A stretch of 64,000 nucleotides of DNA from Salidesulfovibrio onnuriiensis (GTDB lineage: Bacteria > Desulfobacterota > Desulfovibrionia > Desulfovibrionales > Desulfovibrionaceae). The translations under genes and the position numbers were made by a program. Shown here in pieces: positions 62,545 through 64,000 of the stretch (position 1 is its first letter; every line of letters begins with the position of its first letter). Below the pieces are notes generated by a model. That model had not been told where the DNA came from. It was given only the letters and a program-made list of their open reading frames with translations, and ran no database searches. The stretch lies in NCBI RefSeq assembly GCF_008001235.1, contig NZ_CP040751.1, forward strand, positions 2,153,001 to 2,217,000, read 5' to 3'.

Positions 62545-62581
62545 AGCCGCATCCCGCCCTGCGCTGGACGCGGCTTTTTTC
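62545..62581 (+). terminator. Terminator of the receiver gene
   Basis: AGCCGC pairs with GCGGCT around a 19-base loop, with the run of seven T residues ending the hairpin, 25 bases after the stop. Confidence 0.75.
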
Positions 62582-62618
62582 TGTTTTTCGGGCTGTGCCG
62601 CCATTGTGGGATTCCTAT

Positions 62619-62647
62619 TTGAAGTTGTGAAGGAATTCTTCTATATT
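62619..62647 (+). promoter_or_regulatory. Sigma70-type promoter of ricT and metG
   Basis: TTGAAG and TATATT are separated by exactly 17 bases, 57 bases before the ATG at 62705. It is the clearest promoter in the window. Confidence 0.65.
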
Positions 62648-62704
62648 ACCCGCTCCAAATGAACGCGCCCTCCCTCGGGAGTCCGCATATACAGGCAGGT
62701 TTGA

Positions 62705-63883
62705 ATGAGCCAGATTCTTGGTGTCAAATTTAACGATTACAGCCAGGTCTACTATTTTTCCTCGGGACCGTTCGTTGTCCGGGAAGGCCAGCATGTGATC
62801 GTCAAGACCGACCAGGGCATGGGGCTAGGCAAGGTGGTCATGATCCGGCAGGCGCCGCTGGAAGGCGAGGAAACCGAGGACCATAAACCCATATACCGGC
62901 TGGCCAATGACGAGGACATGGAAGCCGTTGCGGAAAACGACGCGCTTTCCAGGGATGCCCACAAGTTTTGCCGCGAATGCATAATCAAGCATGAACTGGG
63001 TATGAAGCTTGTCGATGTCGAAGTTTTTTTCGACCGCAGCAAGATGATTTTCTATTTCACGGCTCCGGGGCGGATCGATTTCCGCGAACTGATCAAGGAT
63101 TTGGTCAAGGAATACCGGACCCGCATCGAATTGCGCCAGATCGGCGTGCGCCATGAGACGCAGATGCTCGGGGCCATCGGCAATTGCGGCCAGTTGTGCT
63201 GCTGCCGCAGATTCATGCGCAAGTTTGTTCCCGTAACCATCAAGATGGCCAAGGAACAGAATCTTTTTCTCAACCCCACAAAGATATCCGGCATTTGCGG
63301 CAGGCTGCTCTGTTGCCTGAGCTTTGAGCAGGACTCCTACGAGGAATTCCATCGCGAGTGTCCGAAGATCGGGAAGAAGTACACGACCTCCTATGGCCGG
63401 GCCAAGGTGCTGCGTTCCAATTTCTTCAAGAAGACGCTGAGCCTGTTCTTTGAGGGGGGCGAGGAACGCGAGATCTCCCTTGACGAATGGAAGGATATTG
63501 TCAACAAGGCACCGGGCGAGGGCTTGGAGGAATTGAGCGGCGCAGAGCCGCCGTCTCCACGGCCGCGCAGGGAACAGCCGAGGCGCGATCGTTCGCAGGG
63601 AGGTTCTTCCTCACGGCCTGACCGGAAGGCGGCCTCCTGTCCGGAGGATAACGAAGGCGAAGCCCCCCGTGCGGAAAGCGCGGAGTCCGGCGTTGATTCC
63701 GGGGAGGACAAGTCTCCCAGGAAAGGCGGAACCGAGGGCCGCGGAGCTCGTTCCTCGCGCAAGCCGAGTTCCCGCAAGCCGCAGCAGAAACGGAGCAAGC
63801 CTGCGGAGGACCAGGGCAAGGACGAAGAAAAGTCCAAGCGCCCGCGCCGCCGTCGCCGCAGACGTCCCCCAAAAGCCAAATAG
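62705..63883 (+). CDS. RicT/YaaT-type PSP1 domain protein
   Basis: This is a 392-residue cytosolic protein. The PSP1 domain starts near 1 (MSQILGVKFNDYSQVYYFSS), with GQHVIVKTDQGMGLGKVVMI. The Cys-rich core has CGQLCCCRRF and GICGRLLCCLSFEQDSYEEF, which in B. subtilis RicT help hold an iron-sulfur cluster with partners. The last 130 residues are low-complexity and very basic (RPRRRRRRRPPKAK), absent from the short B. subtilis protein, so they may bind nucleic acid. It lies 54 bases before metG, a linkage often seen in Gram-positive and delta-type genomes. In B. subtilis RicT tunes RNase Y; its role here is unknown. Confidence 0.85.
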   Translation: MSQILGVKFNDYSQVYYFSSGPFVVREGQHVIVKTDQGMGLGKVVMIRQAPLEGEETEDHKPIYRLANDEDMEAVAENDALSRDAHKFCRECIIKHELGMKLVDVEVFFDRSKMIFYFTAPGRIDFRELIKDLVKEYRTRIELRQIGVRHETQMLGAIGNCGQLCCCRRFMRKFVPVTIKMAKEQNLFLNPTKISGICGRLLCCLSFEQDSYEEFHRECPKIGKKYTTSYGRAKVLRSNFFKKTLSLFFEGGEEREISLDEWKDIVNKAPGEGLEELSGAEPPSPRPRREQPRRDRSQGGSSSRPDRKAASCPEDNEGEAPRAESAESGVDSGEDKSPRKGGTEGRGARSSRKPSSRKPQQKRSKPAEDQGKDEEKSKRPRRRRRRRPPKAK

Positions 63884-63937
63884 ACGTTGTTCCCGGCCTT
63901 TCCGGCCGGAAGAAATCGAATATAAGGAGCTTTCAGC

Positions 63938-64000
63938 TTGGATAGTTTTTATATCACCACGCCCATCTATTACGTGAACGCAAAGCCCCATCTGGGGCAT
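63938..64000 (+). CDS. metG: Methionyl-tRNA synthetase, N-terminal fragment cut by the window end
   Basis: From TTG 63938, with AAGGAGCTTTCAGC upstream, the 21 visible codons read MDSFYITTPIYYVNAKPHLGH. This is the MetRS start with the HIGH-like HLGH motif of class I synthetases. MetRS loads methionine on tRNA-Met. TTG start codons are rare but the ribosome site is strong and no ATG lies near. The rest lies outside the window. Confidence 0.9.
   Translation, partial: MDSFYITTPIYYVNAKPHLGH

Overview
The window looks like chromosomal DNA from a free-living, G+C-rich anaerobic deltaproteobacterium of the Desulfovibrio/Pseudodesulfovibrio type. This is inferred from gene content and style: single-Cache chemoreceptors, a stand-alone AICAR formyltransferase, selA and selB, an acyl-CoA dehydrogenase/ETF/ETF-QO operon, and G+C-rich codon use. 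It could not be checked by database search.

Layout. 1-9.8 kb: end of a purine gene, a chemoreceptor, purA, holB and a very large class I adenylate cyclase with a pentapeptide-repeat middle. 10-16 kb: an acyl-CoA dehydrogenase, ETF-quinone oxidoreductase, etfB and etfA operon, with hairpins between genes. 16-24.9 kb: a coiled-coil lipoprotein, a second chemoreceptor, two small unknown proteins, a divergent TetR/flavodoxin-ferredoxin pair, a secreted NlpC/P60-like protein and a secreted choloylglycine-hydrolase-family enzyme. 25-32.2 kb: a visibly A+T-richer, self-contained six-gene operon with a divergent LysR regulator. It encodes two cytoplasmic CYTH-type proteins, an SLC13/DASS-type anion transporter, a DUF47/PhoU-like protein, a PiT-family permease and an exported CYTH-like protein. 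32.4-46.3 kb: an RTX type I secretion island with an adaptor, an ABC exporter with a degenerate C39 domain, a HlyC-type lysine acyltransferase, an A+T-rich lipoprotein gene and an 8.76-kb RTX reading frame. 46.3-64 kb: an IS3 remnant, tRNA-Arg(UCU), folC, selA, an M18 aminopeptidase, an AraC/VOC pair, selB, a SYLF lipoprotein, tRNA-His, murA, comEC, an HDOD protein, two metallo-beta-lactamase-fold paralogues, a CheY-like receiver, ricT and the start of metG.

Two things stand out. First, the RTX frame is one open frame from 37473 to 46232, interrupted only by in-frame TGA (38118) and TAG (43884). The TGA is followed at a fitting distance by a hairpin (38134-38152, GGU loop) that meets the loose rules for a bacterial SECIS element, and selA and selB lie 10-14 kb away. 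Selenocysteine insertion, leaky readthrough and a decaying pseudogene are all possible, and the second stop favours decay or readthrough. Second, the CYTH/anion-transporter operon at 25.2-32.2 kb combines families I cannot assign to a described pathway. It may be a dedicated oxyanion or polyphosphate/triphosphate uptake and processing system.

Housekeeping genes (purA, holB, folC, murA, ricT-metG, tRNAs) frame these accessory blocks, so the accessory blocks appear to be insertions into an ordinary chromosome.
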